Position numbers and translations under genes: made by a program. From Rhodobiaceae bacterium (GTDB lineage: Bacteria > Pseudomonadota > Alphaproteobacteria > Rhizobiales > Tepidamorphaceae): a DNA stretch of 33,822 nt. This document shows positions 9,030 through 17,781 of the stretch, piece by piece (within the stretch, counting starts at the first letter, position 1; the number at the start of each line of letters is the position of its first letter). Location of the stretch: the NCBI GenBank assembly GCA_007118805.1, contig SKQW01000204.1, forward strand, positions 1 to 33,822, in the 5' to 3' direction. Under the pieces are notes generated by a model, which saw only the letters and a program-made list of their open reading frames with translations, searched no databases and had not been told where the DNA came from.

Positions 9030-10136
9030 ATGCACAAGCTTTTCAGGCATTGCCTGACGGCCGGCGCCACTGTGGCCTTGCTCGCCCTACCCGCCCATGC
9101 CGAGGACGGCCCGAGGGTCGCCGCATCGATCCAGCCGGTTCACGCGCTGGTCGCCGGTGTGATGGACGGCGTGGACACGCCGCACCTCTTCGTCGGTGGC
9201 GGCGACTCGCCACACACCTATGCCATGCGGCCATCCGATGCCGAGGCCCTGGCGGGCGCCGATGCGGTGTTCTGGATCGGGCGGGAATTCGAAGGCTTTC
9301 TAGTCCGGCCGATCGAGAACCTGGCCGGTGAGGTCGCGTCGGTGCCGTTGATCGATGCGCCGGGCCTGGTCCTTTACGAATACGAAGAGCCGCACGATCA
9401 TGACCACGGCCATGCGCATGGCGAAGCTCACGGCCATGAGCACCATGACGAAGACCGGCATGCCCAGGCCGAGGGAGACCACGCCCATGATGATGGCCAC
9501 TCACACGACGATGGCCATTCGCATGGCGATGGCCACGCACACGATGACGGCCATTCCCATAAAGACGGCCACGGACACCACGATGAGGCCGATCACGGCC
9601 ATGACCACGTGCATGAAGGCACGGACGGGCACATCTGGCTCGACCCGGCCAACGCCCGCGCCATGGTTGCCCACATCGCGGATGTGCTTGCCGAGATCGA
9701 CCCAGCGAATGCGGAGCTCTACCAAGCCAATGCGGCCCGGCTCACGGACCGCCTGTCTCAGCTCGAAGCCGACGTCGCCGCGCGGCTTGAGCCTTACGCC
9801 GAGATTCCCTTTTTCACCTTCCATGAGGCGTTCCGCTACTTCAATGAGCGTTTCGGCCTCAACTCGCGCGGCGCCATCACCATTAGCCCGGAGCGCCAGC
9901 CGGGGGCCCAGCGCCTTGCGGAAATCCGCGACGAGATCGGCGCCTATGACAAGGTGTGCGTCTTTGCCGAACCCCAGTTTCCGCCAAGTCTCGTCGACAC
10001 CGTGACCGAAGGAACGGGCGCGGGCACCGGAATCATCGATCCGCTGGGCGCGGAACTGGCCGAAGGGCCGGAGCTCTACTTCGAGCTTATCACTTTCAAT
10101 TCGGATGCCTTCGAGGCCTGCTTCGCCGGCACTTGA
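9030..10136 (+). CDS. znuA: Zinc ABC transporter substrate-binding protein with extended His-rich loop
   Basis: Signal peptide, VAASIQPVHALVAGVMDG, His/Asp-rich loop, GHIWLDPANARAMVAHIADVL, FHEAFRYFNERFGL; cluster-9 SBP pattern. Confidence 0.95.
   Translation: MHKLFRHCLTAGATVALLALPAHAEDGPRVAASIQPVHALVAGVMDGVDTPHLFVGGGDSPHTYAMRPSDAEALAGADAVFWIGREFEGFLVRPIENLAGEVASVPLIDAPGLVLYEYEEPHDHDHGHAHGEAHGHEHHDEDRHAQAEGDHAHDDGHSHDDGHSHGDGHAHDDGHSHKDGHGHHDEADHGHDHVHEGTDGHIWLDPANARAMVAHIADVLAEIDPANAELYQANAARLTDRLSQLEADVAARLEPYAEIPFFTFHEAFRYFNERFGLNSRGAITISPERQPGAQRLAEIRDEIGAYDKVCVFAEPQFPPSLVDTVTEGTGAGTGIIDPLGAELAEGPELYFELITFNSDAFEACFAGT
9489..9578 (+). repeat. Five degenerate 18-bp tandem units encoding [D/G/K]-D-G-H-x-H inside znuA
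   Basis: DDGHSH|DDGHSH|GDGHAH|DDGHSH|KDGHGH read directly from consecutive codons. Confidence 0.9.
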
Positions 10137-10161
10137 GGCCTCGGGCCGAGAAGACGCGAAG

Positions 10162-10187
10162 GCCGGGCCCCATGGCCCGGCTGTTTG
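10162..10187 (+). terminator. Candidate terminator between convergent znuA and parC
   Basis: GCCGGGCC-ccat-GGCCCGGC hairpin followed by TGTTTG; stem is strong, T-run is short. Confidence 0.55.
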
Positions 10188-10215
10188 TTGTTGATCGCGA
10201 TCTGCCGTGCGCGAG

Positions 10216-12483
10216 CTATCCGGAGATCTCGCCGAGGCCCGCCTCGCCGAAGCGGTTCGACCGCGGAAAGCCCTTGGGCGGAAGCCGCCCGGCCTGGGCG
10301 CGATTGCCCCGCCACTCGTCGAGCTCCTTCACCGTCCATACGCGCTGCGAGGAATCGCGCCAGGTGAGCCCGTCCTCGGCCTGAAAGACCTTCGCGTCGG
10401 ACAGGCCCCCGTCGCGGTAGCGTTGCAGGCGCACCCCCTTGCCGCGGCTCATTTCGGGGATCTCCCTGGCCGGGAAGACCAACAGCTTCCTGTTCTCGCC
10501 GATGACGGCGACTGTATCGCCGGCGGCCGGCACGCACAGCCTAGCCTCGGCGGGCGTCGTCACATTCAAGACCTGCTTGCCCTTGCGGGTATTGGCGACG
10601 ACGTCGGCCTCGGCCACCAGGAAGCCGCGGCCGTCGGTGGCGGCGACAAGCAGCTTGCGGTCGGGATCGTGGACGAAGGCACTGACCACGTCATGGGTTT
10701 CCGCCAGATCGACCATCAGCCGCACCGGTTCGCCGTGGCCGCGCCCGCCCGGCAGCTTGTCGGCGCCCAGCGTGTAGAAGCGCCCATCGGTGGCAAAGAG
10801 CAGGATCTTGTCGGTGGTCTGGGCATGGAACGCGACCTTGAGCGCGTCGCCGCTCTTGAACTGCAGGCCGGACAGATCGGTGAGATGGCCCTTCATGGCG
10901 CGAATCCAGCCCTTATCGGACAGGACGACCGTCACCGGCTCCTTCTCGATTAGCGCCTCCTTCATCGCCTCGACCGCCTCACTTGACGGCAGCTCGAAAT
11001 CCTCGCGGATCTCGGTGCGGCGACGCCCGAGTTCGGTCGATTTCGAGAAGCGCTTTTTAAGCTCGCTGATCTCTTCGCCGATCCTGGCCCACTGCCGCTG
11101 CTCATCGCCCACCAGGGCCTGAAGGTCGGCCTGTTCCTCAACCAGCGCGGCGTGTTCCCGCCGGATCTCGATCTCCTCCAGCTTGCGCAACGCCCTCAGG
11201 CGCATATTGAGGATGGCCTCGGCCTGGACGTCGGAGAGATCGAACGCCGCCATCAGCTCCGGCTTGGCCTCGTCCGCCTCGCGGATGATCGAGATCACCT
11301 CGTCGAGGTTGAGATAGGCGATGAGGTAGCCGCCCAGCACCTCGAGCCGATGGGCGATCTTGGCCAGGCGGTGATCGGCACGGCGCACCAAGACGTCGCG
11401 CCGGTGGTCCAGCCATTCCCGCACGACCTCGCCAAGCCCCATCACCATGGGCACGCGCCCGCCGCTCAGCACATTCATGTTGAGCGAGAAGCGGGATTCG
11501 AGATCGGTGAGCTTGAACAGCGACTCCATGAGGAGCGCCGGATCGACATTGCGGCTCTTCGGCTCGAGAACGATGCGGATGTCTTCGGCCGACTCGTCGC
11601 GCACATCGGCCAGGAGTGGCAGCTTGCGGGCGGTCAGCAGTTCGGCGATCTTCTCGATCAGCCGACCTTTCTGTACCTGATAGGGGATCTCCGTGACCAC
11701 GGCCACCCACTGGCCGCGGCCGACCTCCTCGCTATGCCATTTCGCCCGCACCCTGAAGGCGCCTCGTCCGGTGCGGTAGGACTCGGTGATCGACTCGCGC
11801 GACTCGACCAACACGCCGCCGGTCGGAAAGTCCGGCCCCGGAATCTTGGCGACCAATGCCTCGAGGCTGGCGTTGGGATGGCGGATCAGGTGCAGCGCCG
11901 CATCGCACAGCTCCGCGGCATTGTGCGGCGGGATGGCGGTGGCCATGCCCACGGCGATGCCGGATGCCCCATTGGCAAGCAGATTTGGAAACGCGCCGGG
12001 CAGGACGATGGGCTCGCGGTCCTCGCCGTCATAGGTCTCGCGGAAGTCGACCGCATCCTCGTCGAGCCCGTCGAGCAGAAGCCGCGCCACCTCGGTGAGC
12101 CGCGCTTCGGTGTAGCGCATGGCGGCGGCATTGTCGCCATCGACATTGCCGAAATTGCCCTGCCCCTCGACCAGCGGATAGCGCACCGCGAAATCCTGGG
12201 CGAGGCGGACCAGCGCATCATAGACCGCCTGATCGCCATGCGGGTGATACTTACCGATCACATCGCCGACCACCCGGGCGCACTTCTTGAACCCCGCATC
12301 CGGATCGAGGCGCAACAGCCGCATGGCATAGAGCAGTCTTCGGTGGACCGGCTTCAGGCCGTCGCGCACATCGGGCAGCGCCCGGTGCATGATGGTAGAT
12401 AGCGCATAGGACAGATACCGCTCCTCGAGCGCCCGTCTGAGATCGATCGGCTCTACGCCGCCAGGAATCACCGTTTCACCCAT
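10216..12483 (-). CDS. parC: DNA topoisomerase IV subunit A
   Basis: [83 protein letters not shown]; likely start MGETVIPGG at 12483 rather than the track's 12570. Confidence 0.94.
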   Translation of the reverse strand: MGETVIPGGVEPIDLRRALEERYLSYALSTIMHRALPDVRDGLKPVHRRLLYAMRLLRLDPDAGFKKCARVVGDVIGKYHPHGDQAVYDALVRLAQDFAVRYPLVEGQGNFGNVDGDNAAAMRYTEARLTEVARLLLDGLDEDAVDFRETYDGEDREPIVLPGAFPNLLANGASGIAVGMATAIPPHNAAELCDAALHLIRHPNASLEALVAKIPGPDFPTGGVLVESRESITESYRTGRGAFRVRAKWHSEEVGRGQWVAVVTEIPYQVQKGRLIEKIAELLTARKLPLLADVRDESAEDIRIVLEPKSRNVDPALLMESLFKLTDLESRFSLNMNVLSGGRVPMVMGLGEVVREWLDHRRDVLVRRADHRLAKIAHRLEVLGGYLIAYLNLDEVISIIREADEAKPELMAAFDLSDVQAEAILNMRLRALRKLEEIEIRREHAALVEEQADLQALVGDEQRQWARIGEEISELKKRFSKSTELGRRRTEIREDFELPSSEAVEAMKEALIEKEPVTVVLSDKGWIRAMKGHLTDLSGLQFKSGDALKVAFHAQTTDKILLFATDGRFYTLGADKLPGGRGHGEPVRLMVDLAETHDVVSAFVHDPDRKLLVAATDGRGFLVAEADVVANTRKGKQVLNVTTPAEARLCVPAAGDTVAVIGENRKLLVFPAREIPEMSRGKGVRLQRYRDGGLSDAKVFQAEDGLTWRDSSQRVWTVKELDEWRGNRAQAGRLPPKGFPRSNRFGEAGLGEISG

Positions 12484-12611
12484 GCGCCCTCCATAGTCCG
12501 GAAACCTAAGGCGAACAAGTCGCGCGGCGCGCGTCAAGCCGATCAGATCGAAGCATGACCGCGCCGGCATTCTGCGCTATGTGGAGTGCACCTGCGCCAG
12601 GAGTTCCCTTG

Positions 12612-13832
12612 ATGGCCAAGCCGCAACGCACAGTGCCCAATCGCGTGATCGTTGTCGGCGGCGGTCCGGTAGGGCTGACCGCAGCTCTGGCGCTCGCCGA
12701 TGCCGGCGTCGCCGTCACCGTCATGGACCCGGACCAGGAGGCAATGACGGACAGGCGCACTGCGGCGCTGATGGCAGCTTCGGTGGTCATGCTCGAACGA
12801 CTCGGCGTGTGGCGCGCGTGCCGGGACGCGGCCGCGCCGCTTCGACGGCTGCGTCTGATCGACGATACGGGCCGGCTCATCCGTGCTCCGACGGTGGAGT
12901 TCGACGCCGCCGAGATCGGCGAAGCGGCTTTCGGCTGGAATGTACCTCACCAGGCGCTCCTGCCGGCCATGCGCGCGGCCTGTACCGCCTCGCCCCTGAT
13001 CGAGCGCCTGACCGGAACGGTGGAGCGCATCCTGACCGAAGAGGATCGCGTCACCGTGCGCCTCGACAGCGGCCGCGAGATCGCGGCGCGGCTCCTCGTC
13101 GGCGCTGACGGCCGCGCCTCGCTGGCCCGCCGGGTCGCCGGCATACGGGTCGACGAATGGCGCTATGACCAGGCAGCGCTGGTCGCCAATCTCCGTCACG
13201 GCAAGCCGCACGAGGAAACCTCGACGGAGTTCCACCGCACCGCCGGGCCATTCACGCTGGTGCCCTTGCCGGGGCAAGGATCAAGCCTCGTCTGGGTGGA
13301 GTCCCGCGCCGTCGCCGAGGCGCTTGCGAGCTTCCGGCCGGCGGACTTGGCGCGCGAGATCGAGCGCCTGTCGCGCCGGCTTCTCGGATCGGTCGAGGTC
13401 GACGGCCCCGTTGCCGTGTTTCCGCTCTCAGGCCTGACGGCGCGGCGCTTTGCGGCGCGGCGCATCGCCCTGGTGGGGGAAGCTGCCCATGTCATCCCGC
13501 CGATCGGCGCGCAGGGCCTCAATCTCGGCCTTCGCGACGCGGCAGCCCTCGCCGACATCGTCGGCGAGGCGACGCGCCTCGGGGCCGATCCCGGCGGCGC
13601 GGCGGTGACGAGCGGTTACGACCGCAGCCGCTATCCCGATGTCGCCAGCCGGACCGGCGCCGTCGACCTGCTCAACCGGTCGCTGGTGTCGAGCCTGCTA
13701 CCCATCCAATTGGCGCGGGCAACGGGGCTGGCCGCGCTGAGCGCAATCGCCCCCTTACGCCGTGCATTCATGCGCGAGGGCGTGGCGCCGCGGCTTGCCC
13801 TGCCGGGCCTGATGCGGCGCGAGGCCGGATAG
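12612..13832 (+). CDS. UbiH/UbiL-type FAD-dependent monooxygenase (ubiquinone biosynthesis hydroxylase)
   Basis: FAD motif VIVVGGGPVGLTAALALADAGVAVTVMD; LLVGADGRASLARR; ALVGEAAHVIPPIGAQGLNLGLRDAAAL is diagnostic of the UbiH/COQ6 family; AGGAG 8 nt before ATG 12612. Confidence 0.88.
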   Translation: MAKPQRTVPNRVIVVGGGPVGLTAALALADAGVAVTVMDPDQEAMTDRRTAALMAASVVMLERLGVWRACRDAAAPLRRLRLIDDTGRLIRAPTVEFDAAEIGEAAFGWNVPHQALLPAMRAACTASPLIERLTGTVERILTEEDRVTVRLDSGREIAARLLVGADGRASLARRVAGIRVDEWRYDQAALVANLRHGKPHEETSTEFHRTAGPFTLVPLPGQGSSLVWVESRAVAEALASFRPADLAREIERLSRRLLGSVEVDGPVAVFPLSGLTARRFAARRIALVGEAAHVIPPIGAQGLNLGLRDAAALADIVGEATRLGADPGGAAVTSGYDRSRYPDVASRTGAVDLLNRSLVSSLLPIQLARATGLAALSAIAPLRRAFMREGVAPRLALPGLMRREAG

Positions 13833-13842
13833 GTGGCAAGTC

Positions 13843-14982
13843 TTAGTCGGCGGCTTCCTCGCCGTTGCCAAGCAGATCGTTGTCCGCACCGAGGGCCGGC
13901 GCCCGCCGTGCCGTGCCCGGCGCGTCGCGAAACTGTCGGTCGATCGGAACCGTGGTGGCGGCAACTCGCTCGCCCGCCCCGTTCTCGATCATGAGATCGA
14001 ACAGGCCGCGCTCGGCGAAATGCGGATCGGCGGCCGCCTCGTCGAGGCTGCGCACGACATTGGCGGCGCAATCCTCACCGTGCAGCCGACTGGCCCACGC
14101 CTCGGCCGGTTTGGAGGAGAAAATCGCCTTGAGGGCCCGTGTCGTCGCTTCCGGATCGCGCGCGTCGTCCCGCAGTCGGGGCTCAAGCTCGACGAGAGCG
14201 CACAATCGCTCCCAGAACTTGTCCTCAAGCGCAGCCACGGCAACGAGGCGCCCGTCGCGGGTCGCATAGGGTCGGTAGCGCGGCGAGCCCCCGATCAGCG
14301 CCCCCTCGGCGTTTCCGGGCCATCGCCCCGTTGCCCTGCCCTCGCCCAGCGCCCACCATCCGAGGGTGAACATCGCATCGGCCATTGCGATGTCGAGATG
14401 GGCCCCCGCGCCCGTCGTGCTGCGCCGAATCAGCGCCAGCAGGATGTTCAGGACCGCCGGCATCGAGCCGCCGCCGATATCCGCCATCAGGCCCGGCGGC
14501 ACGGTCGGCACGGCCGCCGACCCGTATGACAGGCTGAGCAGGCCGGTTTCGGCAATGTAGTTGAGATCGTGCCCGGCAATCTGGGCCTTCGGGCCTGACT
14601 GCCCGTATCCCGTGATCGAGCAGTAGATGATGTCGGGCCGGATCGCCTTGACCTGCTCGTAATCCAAGCCGAGCCGGGCCATGACACCCGGCCGGAACTG
14701 CTCGATGAGGACATCGGCGTTCTGGATCAGCGGCGTGAGGCGCGCCACCGCGTCGTCCGCCTTGAGGTCGAGCGCAACGCTCTTCTTGCCGCGGTTGAGC
14801 AGCGCGAAATACAGCGAATCGTCGCCCCAGCGCGGTGCATAGCGACGCATCTCCTCGCCTTCCGGGCGCTCGATCCGGATCACCTCGGCCCCTGCCTCGG
14901 CAAGCATCAGAGCGGCAAGCGGCCCAGGAAGGAGCGTCGAGAAATCGAGCACCCGGATGCCGGAAAGCGGCTGCTGGGACAA
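13843..14982 (-). CDS. CaiB/BaiF-family (class III) CoA-transferase
   Basis: LSGIRVLDFSTLLPGPLAALMLAEAGAEVIRIERPEGEEMR, LDLKADDAVARLTPLIQNADVLIEQFRPGVMARLGL; TTG start with GGGGGAG upstream. Confidence 0.9.
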   Translation of the reverse strand: MSQQPLSGIRVLDFSTLLPGPLAALMLAEAGAEVIRIERPEGEEMRRYAPRWGDDSLYFALLNRGKKSVALDLKADDAVARLTPLIQNADVLIEQFRPGVMARLGLDYEQVKAIRPDIIYCSITGYGQSGPKAQIAGHDLNYIAETGLLSLSYGSAAVPTVPPGLMADIGGGSMPAVLNILLALIRRSTTGAGAHLDIAMADAMFTLGWWALGEGRATGRWPGNAEGALIGGSPRYRPYATRDGRLVAVAALEDKFWERLCALVELEPRLRDDARDPEATTRALKAIFSSKPAEAWASRLHGEDCAANVVRSLDEAAADPHFAERGLFDLMIENGAGERVAATTVPIDRQFRDAPGTARRAPALGADNDLLGNGEEAAD

Positions 14983-15012
14983 CGATATCTCCCCCAGTTG
15001 CGCAGGGCCGCC

Positions 15013-15975
15013 TTACGGAAACAGGTCCGTCGGCAGCAACCCGTTGGCCACAAGGTAAAGTACTGTCGTCAAGGTGGCCACCGACAGCACGGTACCCATC
15101 AAAATGCCCGTCGAGGCCCGTTCCACGTAGACTCCGTATTGCTGTGCCAGGATGAAGACATTGAGCGCCGGCGGGAGGGCGGCCATCAGCACCGCCGTAT
15201 AAACCCACACGGGCGGGAAGGTCCCCACAAGGCTCAGCAAGACCAGCACCAGCGCCGGATGGACCATCAGCTTGATCACGGCGTAGACGGGCAGCTCGGG
15301 CGCGGTCCGTTTGACGGCGCGCTGTGCCACCGTCACGCCCATGGCGAACAGAGCACACGGCGCGGCAGCATTGGCGAGGAACTCCAGCATGGTGTCGATC
15401 GCATCCGGTGGGCGAACCTCGAGCCACGCCGCGACCACCCCGGCCGCGGTCGCGATGATGAAGGGATGAAGAAGGATACGCCGCGCGATCTCGCCCGCCA
15501 TTCCGACGAGGCTGAGCTGCTCCGCGCGGCCCAACGCCATCATCAGGGGCACCAGCGTGAAGATCAGGATGCTGTCGAACGAGAAGATCAGCGCCGTGGG
15601 AACGGTCGCCGCCGGACCCAGCGCGGCGAGCGTCAGCCCCGGCCCCATATAGCCAATATTGGAATAGCTCCCCAAGGCGGCCTGGATGCTGGCGCTGCGC
15701 AGATCGCCGCGCGAGACCCAGAATCCGACAACGAGCGCCAGGGTGAAGACGCAGAAGGTGGTGAAGGTGGTGGTCAGGACGAACGACCATTGCGCCAGCT
15801 CGTGGAACGGGGCGCGCGACACCAGCCGGAAGAACAGCGCCGGAAGGGCGAAATAGAGGATGAAGGTATTGAGCCAGACAAGGCCCTCGGAGGGCGCACG
15901 AACGATCTTGCCGGCCGCGAAGCCGAGCAGGATCAGGCCGAAGAACGGCAGCGCCAGCGAAACGACCTGCTGCAA
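15013..15975 (-). CDS. AEC-family (auxin efflux carrier-like) transporter
   Basis: Polytopic protein of about 320 aa: LPFFGLILLGFAAGKI..., NIGYMGPGLTLAALGP..., VYTAVLMAALPPALNVFILAQQYGV; apparent TTG start. Confidence 0.88.
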   Translation of the reverse strand: MQQVVSLALPFFGLILLGFAAGKIVRAPSEGLVWLNTFILYFALPALFFRLVSRAPFHELAQWSFVLTTTFTTFCVFTLALVVGFWVSRGDLRSASIQAALGSYSNIGYMGPGLTLAALGPAATVPTALIFSFDSILIFTLVPLMMALGRAEQLSLVGMAGEIARRILLHPFIIATAAGVVAAWLEVRPPDAIDTMLEFLANAAAPCALFAMGVTVAQRAVKRTAPELPVYAVIKLMVHPALVLVLLSLVGTFPPVWVYTAVLMAALPPALNVFILAQQYGVYVERASTGILMGTVLSVATLTTVLYLVANGLLPTDLFP

Positions 15976-16179
15976 GTCTCAAGCTCCGTCGAGCACGCCG
16001 GTGGCGGATCACGGGGAGGCACCGCGTAGCCGCACCAGGATAGTCAGGTCAATTGGCCAGCGCCGTGCGGGCCCGGATGGGGCCTATGCAGAATGTCCTC
16101 CCCTTGTCCCGTTGAATTGGTGGTAGAGGGCTATGTGACCCCGCCCCCATATCCCCCAGGCAAGGAACCGCTTCCCTCG

Positions 16180-16209
16180 CTTGACATATCTATCGGTAGA
16201 CACAAATAT
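16180..16209 (+). promoter_or_regulatory. Candidate promoter upstream of hspQ, possibly RpoH-type
   Basis: CTTGAC (16180-16185), 17-nt spacer, CAAATAT (16203-16209); about 65 nt upstream of the ATG. Confidence 0.4.
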
Positions 16210-16275
16210 TGCGCGCCGTCCGGGGGCGGACGCGTATCCTGTTACGCGCAGACGAGAGTTTGGATCAGTACATTG

Positions 16276-16605
16276 ATGAAGGCACGGAGCGCCAAATACG
16301 CGATCGGCCAGGTAGTCCGTCATCGCTTCTACTCCTTCCGGGGAGTGGTGTTTGACGTTGACCCGACCTTCGACAACACCGACGAATGGTGGCAGTCGAT
16401 TCCGGAGGAGGTCCGCCCGCACAAGGATCAGCCCTTCTATCACCTCTTCGCGGAGAATTCCGAAACGGAGTATATCGCCTACGTTTCGGAGCAGAATCTG
16501 CTGCCAGACGATACCGGAGACCCGGTGCGCCATCCACAGGTGGCGGAGATCTTCGAGGGGGTCGAAGGGGGCATCTACCGCTCGCGGGAAAAGCGCCTCA
16601 ACTGA
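16276..16605 (+). CDS. hspQ: Heat shock protein HspQ / hemimethylated-DNA-binding YccV-like
   Basis: KYAIGQVVRHRFYSFRGVVFDVDPTFDNTDEWWQSIP...DQPFYHLFAENSETEYIAYVSEQNLLPD matches the HspQ/YccV family; ORF track extends the start upstream to 16093. Confidence 0.92.
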   Translation: MKARSAKYAIGQVVRHRFYSFRGVVFDVDPTFDNTDEWWQSIPEEVRPHKDQPFYHLFAENSETEYIAYVSEQNLLPDDTGDPVRHPQVAEIFEGVEGGIYRSREKRLN

Positions 16606-16693
16606 GGCGCGCAAGGCCCCGAACGATCTAGCCCGCAATTCTTTGACCGACGCACACTTGATCTGGGCACACTATTGACCCGGCGCGCCAGTT

Positions 16694-16721
16694 CGGCGTG
16701 GCCGGCTAACCGACCACGCCG
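16694..16721. terminator. Hairpin between convergent hspQ and ialB-like genes (possible bidirectional terminator)
   Basis: CGGCGTGG-n12-CCACGCCG; no clear T-tract. Confidence 0.35.
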
Positions 16722-16750
16722 TCCGTTCCGATCAGTCCCCGGGGAGGACC

Positions 16751-17428
16751 CTATTCGGTGGGCGCCGCTTCGCCCCCTTGGCCCCCTTGCTCCTCCAGGA
16801 GGCGCTGACGCGCATCGGCGGCCCGCCGTTGCAGCTCATCCTGCAATTGCTGGCGCTGCTGGGCAAGTTGCTCGGTGTCGATGGGCGGTCCGTCATAGGC
16901 CTTGGTAAAGCCGATCAGGGTAAAGCCCAGCCCACGCTGCTCCCCCTCATGGTCGATCCAGTAGAGGACGAGATTATTGCCGGCTTTCAGCGCATCCACA
17001 TAGTCGCTATCGATCTGCATCTCGCCGTAGCAGGCCTGTGGCAGGCACTGCGTGTAGGTGGCCTGCTCGGGCTCGGCCTCGTCGATCTGAACCGCGAAGC
17101 CGGGCGGCAGGATCGAGCCGATAGGCAGCATGGCTCGCAGGATCTTCTGATCCTCCTCGACCAGCGTCCCGACCGTCACGGCGGCGATGAACTCGCCGGT
17201 ATCGGCCCGCGCCTCCTGGGTGACGAGGCAGACTTCCTGATCCTCCAGCGTCGGCTCTTCGACGCAGACCTTGACCCAGCTACCCAGGTCATCGCCCCCC
17301 TCGGCTTGGGAGGCTTCCTGAGCCTGCGCTTGCATGCCGAATCCCGCCATCGCGAAGGCGCCGGCCGCGAGGAAGACGGAAAGGCGGCGCTTTCTCAATG
17401 CCTGCGCGGAAATCTGTCGAAATTGCAT
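16751..17428 (-). CDS. Invasion-associated locus B (IalB) family protein
   Basis: Signal peptide then SWVKVCVEEP...QEVCLVTQEARADTGEFIAAVTV...LRAMLPIGSILPPGFAVQID...YTQCLPQACYGEMQID...LGFTLIGFTKAYDG; Gln-rich coiled-coil tail. Confidence 0.85.
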   Translation of the reverse strand: MQFRQISAQALRKRRLSVFLAAGAFAMAGFGMQAQAQEASQAEGGDDLGSWVKVCVEEPTLEDQEVCLVTQEARADTGEFIAAVTVGTLVEEDQKILRAMLPIGSILPPGFAVQIDEAEPEQATYTQCLPQACYGEMQIDSDYVDALKAGNNLVLYWIDHEGEQRGLGFTLIGFTKAYDGPPIDTEQLAQQRQQLQDELQRRAADARQRLLEEQGGQGGEAAPTE

Positions 17429-17605
17429 AGGTCGTCCCCAAATCCTGTGCCAGATATAGCCTGAATTCTCGGTTGGCAGGCGTCCCCCCGAGCCGTGCCC
17501 GCGCACGCTTGGTCACCGTGAATTGCGGCAACACAATGTCGCGCTGCCACCACCTCGACGGTTGCGCCCACCCTTCGTTACCTCCAAGCCCAGCCTTAAA
17601 TACTC

Positions 17606-17709
17606 CGCGATTGGAACGCAACATTTCCGGCATTTGGCCCGTCGCGTTCGCTAGCTCCAATCGCGTGACAACATAGCGAGATTGGCCCGCAACTTTCCCA
17701 TCGCGATGG
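17606..17709. repeat. Repeat/inverted-repeat cluster in the ialB-yejA-like divergent region
   Basis: CGCGATTGGA (17606-17615) and TCCAATCGCG (17656-17665) form a 10-bp perfect inverted repeat; GCGATTGGaaCGCAACaTTTCC (17607-17628) recurs as GCGAgaTTGGccCGCAACTTTCC (17676-17698); 12-bp palindrome CCATCGCGATGG (17698-17709). Confidence 0.75.
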
Positions 17710-17781
17710 CCTGCGCGGTCGCGAATGTAAATGATGCAGGCTAGAATGGCCGGAGACGAATCGGAGAGCCGTCGGCGGCAC

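Noticed and set aside
9372-9632. CRISPR-like spaced repeats
   Set aside because: The repeats are in-frame His-rich coding units of znuA with no spacers and synonymous drift.
11152-12402. 416-aa plus-strand ORF antisense to parC
   Set aside because: Shadow ORF created by third-position GC bias of parC; no recognisable domain.
14225-16012. 595-aa minus-strand ORF spanning the AEC and CoA-transferase genes
   Set aside because: Out of frame with two well-supported genes; Arg/Ala/Gly-rich composition typical of a GC-rich shadow frame.
16093-16275. N-terminal extension of hspQ proposed by the ORF track
   Set aside because: Extension is not HspQ-like, contains the likely promoter, and the family normally begins near KARSAKYAIGQ.
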